Assembly (NCBI RefSeq): GCF_040954835.1
Contig: NC_090723.1
Location: 5,776,001 to 5,840,000 of the forward strand
Reading direction: 5' to 3'
DNA length: 64,000 nucleotides
Origin: Lepisosteus oculatus
Lineage: Eukaryota > Chordata > Actinopteri > Semionotiformes > Lepisosteidae
Shown: in pieces, positions 48,632 to 64,000 of the stretch
Numbering within the stretch: the first letter of the stretch is position 1
Layout: each line of letters begins with the position of its first letter
Notes under the pieces: generated by a model
The model's input: the letters and a program-made list of their open reading frames with translations, nothing else
Told to the model about the DNA's origin: nothing
Database searches by the model: none
Program-made: the position numbers and the translations under genes

Positions 48632-50437
48632 TTTTTTTACTTTTAATTACAAAATAATGCAACCAAACTGAAGCGGCGCCGGCCTGCGGGGGGCGGCGGG
48701 GAGCCAGCGAGCAGGGGCTGAGGGGTCAGCACGACCTGGGGCGGGGGGGGGATGGCAATGCGCCGAGCCGCGCAGCCCGTGCGTCGCACTGCAGGTCGCT
48801 CGTGCAGCTCGTGTGCTTCTGCAGTGCCTGGATACCGGCGGGCCGCTCTAAAGCCGTTCGCAGTGCCTGCATCTTCCTGCGCAACTACGCCTCGTCCGTC
48901 TGTCTGCGGGTCCGTCACACAGAAAGCCTTACAGTTAACACAGCCCTCCTTCACACTGCCCAGGCCCAGGGAAAAGACAACCTTGTGTCGACAGCAGGGA
49001 GAGGGAGGCCATGGGCCCAGGGCACGAGTCACCCGAGATTTCCCACACAGGAAGCCGACCCACAGGCAGCGTGAGAATGTGAACGTGGGGATCATGCTTA
49101 CAGAAGAAGCGTCGGTCGGTCACGGATGAACTGTACTTAATGGGAGGAGAACTGCTGGGTTTGAAAGGGCAAGGCGCAAACTTCACACTGAGGGGCAGGT
49201 CTAGACAGGTACAGGTGGCCCTGGGCACGGAAAGACAGGAAGTACAGGAAGTCAGTGCCACAGGAATGAGGTGCCCAGCAGGCCTGCAGTCCTGTGCAGG
49301 AAAAACCAGGGAACTGTATTATTACAATAAACAGCAGCAACATTGTCAGCCCTCAGTTTTTTTAACTAAACAGCACCTTCCTAATCAATTCCCCCCCCTG
49401 CGCTGTAGTGGTCAAAAAGAAACGAAAAAAAAACTTCTACTAAAAAATAAGAAAATGTAAAAAAACAAATCTCAATAAACTCTCCTCATTTTGCAAGAAA
49501 TGTCACTCTAGAGTCATGAGGCCAAAACAGCACTTGGGTTCTGCGGTCAAGTCTGGGTCATAGGTGTCAAAGACAAACACCCCCCCCTTGTCCTGTGGCC
49601 CGCAGCAGCCCCCTAAAACCCAGTCCTCATTCGTGCCTTGTTCAATCCATGTGGGTCCATTCAGGCTGAGAAACCAAGACCAACATAAAGATCCCCCCTT
49701 CCATCGTAGGCCAGTGCCTCCCAGGAGGAAAACAGAAAAAAAGACGTGTGATACAGCATGAAACTCAAGAAACATTCAGCACCCCAAACTCGACAACGTC
49801 TTCAACTTGATTTGCTCTCGTGAAACGAAACCTGCAAACTGAATTTGCCCTTTCCTGCGGCGCCCTCGACACCGCCCCACAGACCACTCCCGTGCCCTTC
49901 AAAGCCCAACTCGTGGGGAGAGGCCAGGCGCGCCCCAGCGAGGTGCAGATGGACAAGCAGGCGGCGGGCGCTGGAGACGGACCAGCCACTCGGGGCTGGG
50001 GGGGGGGGGCGGCACAGTGCTTCTGTAGCGGACAGGTGTCGCCTGACAGGAGGGCTCTTCATGGACGCAAGCGGGCTCGTATGGGGTCAGGCTGGGTGAG
50101 CTGAGGCCACTCACCAAGGAGGTCAGAGACAGAGGCAGCCGCACGCTTGCGTTAACAACCCCCGCACACCCCCCCTTCATTCCAGCTCTGTAAAATGACT
50201 TTCAAGAAAACTCACTACCGTATCTCCTACTCCTAGGGAGTCTGAGCGCCCAAGGGCTGTGCTCACAGCAGGAGGGGGTGTTCTGAGACTCCAAGCGGTG
50301 CATGTTGTGGCCCTCACTGCTAGAGGTCAGCAAGGCTGGCCCATACTAACCTGGGATCACCGAATCCCTCTGCTCTCTACTCAAGCGAGGCCCCCAGACG
50401 CAGGGCCCTGTTCCCATAGTGAGTGGTCTAGGTAGGG

Positions 50438-64000
<13,563 letters not shown>

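Larger units (their letters stand above)
48470..50437 (-). other. cdk12: cdk12 3' untranslated region (approximate end)
   Basis: From the stop codon down to candidate poly(A) signals on the minus strand: two overlapping AATAAA motifs at 48622-48631 and ATTAAA at 48490-48495. The stretch 48480-48660 is AU-rich on the transcript strand, as expected of a mammal-like 3' UTR end. GC-rich open frames at 48643-49129 and 49765-50180 have no family resemblance and are treated as chance. The true end needs RNA evidence. Confidence 0.55.

Overview
The window is vertebrate nuclear DNA, most likely from a ray-finned fish. Genes are split by GT-AG introns, coding density is very low, and CpG islands lie in AT-rich sequence. 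The repeats are fish-type: a 5S rRNA-derived SINE, a V-SINE-like tRNA SINE, CR1-like LINE 3' ends and hAT-type MITEs. I cannot name the species. A non-teleost such as a gar or bowfin would fit the repeat set, but this is inference.

Right part (48.5-64 kb, minus strand): the 3' half of cdk12, the cyclin K-dependent kinase of RNA polymerase II. Seven coding exons can be placed with splice phases that agree at every junction. They run from the activation segment (SRPYTNKV) to the C-terminal GKGVPY and stop at 50438. They encode 612 complete residues, against about 602 for the matching part of human CDK12. The earlier exons (RS domain, N-lobe, HRD and DFG motifs) lie beyond the right edge. The last intron appears to use a GC-AG donor.

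Middle (42-47 kb, plus strand): a two-coding-exon gene for a 167-residue protein of the MPLKIP/TTDN1 family, recognised by the C-terminal block FYKPSMCEDPWAGLQPV. It has candidate non-coding leader exons starting in a CpG island near 42.1 kb. That island also has a splice donor facing the other way, so it may be a bidirectional promoter. This gene and cdk12 are tail to tail, the same arrangement I recall for CDK13 and MPLKIP in human. The pair therefore looks like an ancient duplicated block.

Left part (1-41.7 kb): I find no protein-coding gene I can support. It is a gene desert holding several CpG islands (most in the first 10 kb), homeodomain-site-rich stretches that look like conserved non-coding elements, CTCF-like motifs, simple repeats and old transposable elements. 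The layout suits a regulatory landscape of a developmental gene. In mammals NEUROD2 lies beyond the 3' end of CDK12, but no bHLH coding exon is visible here.
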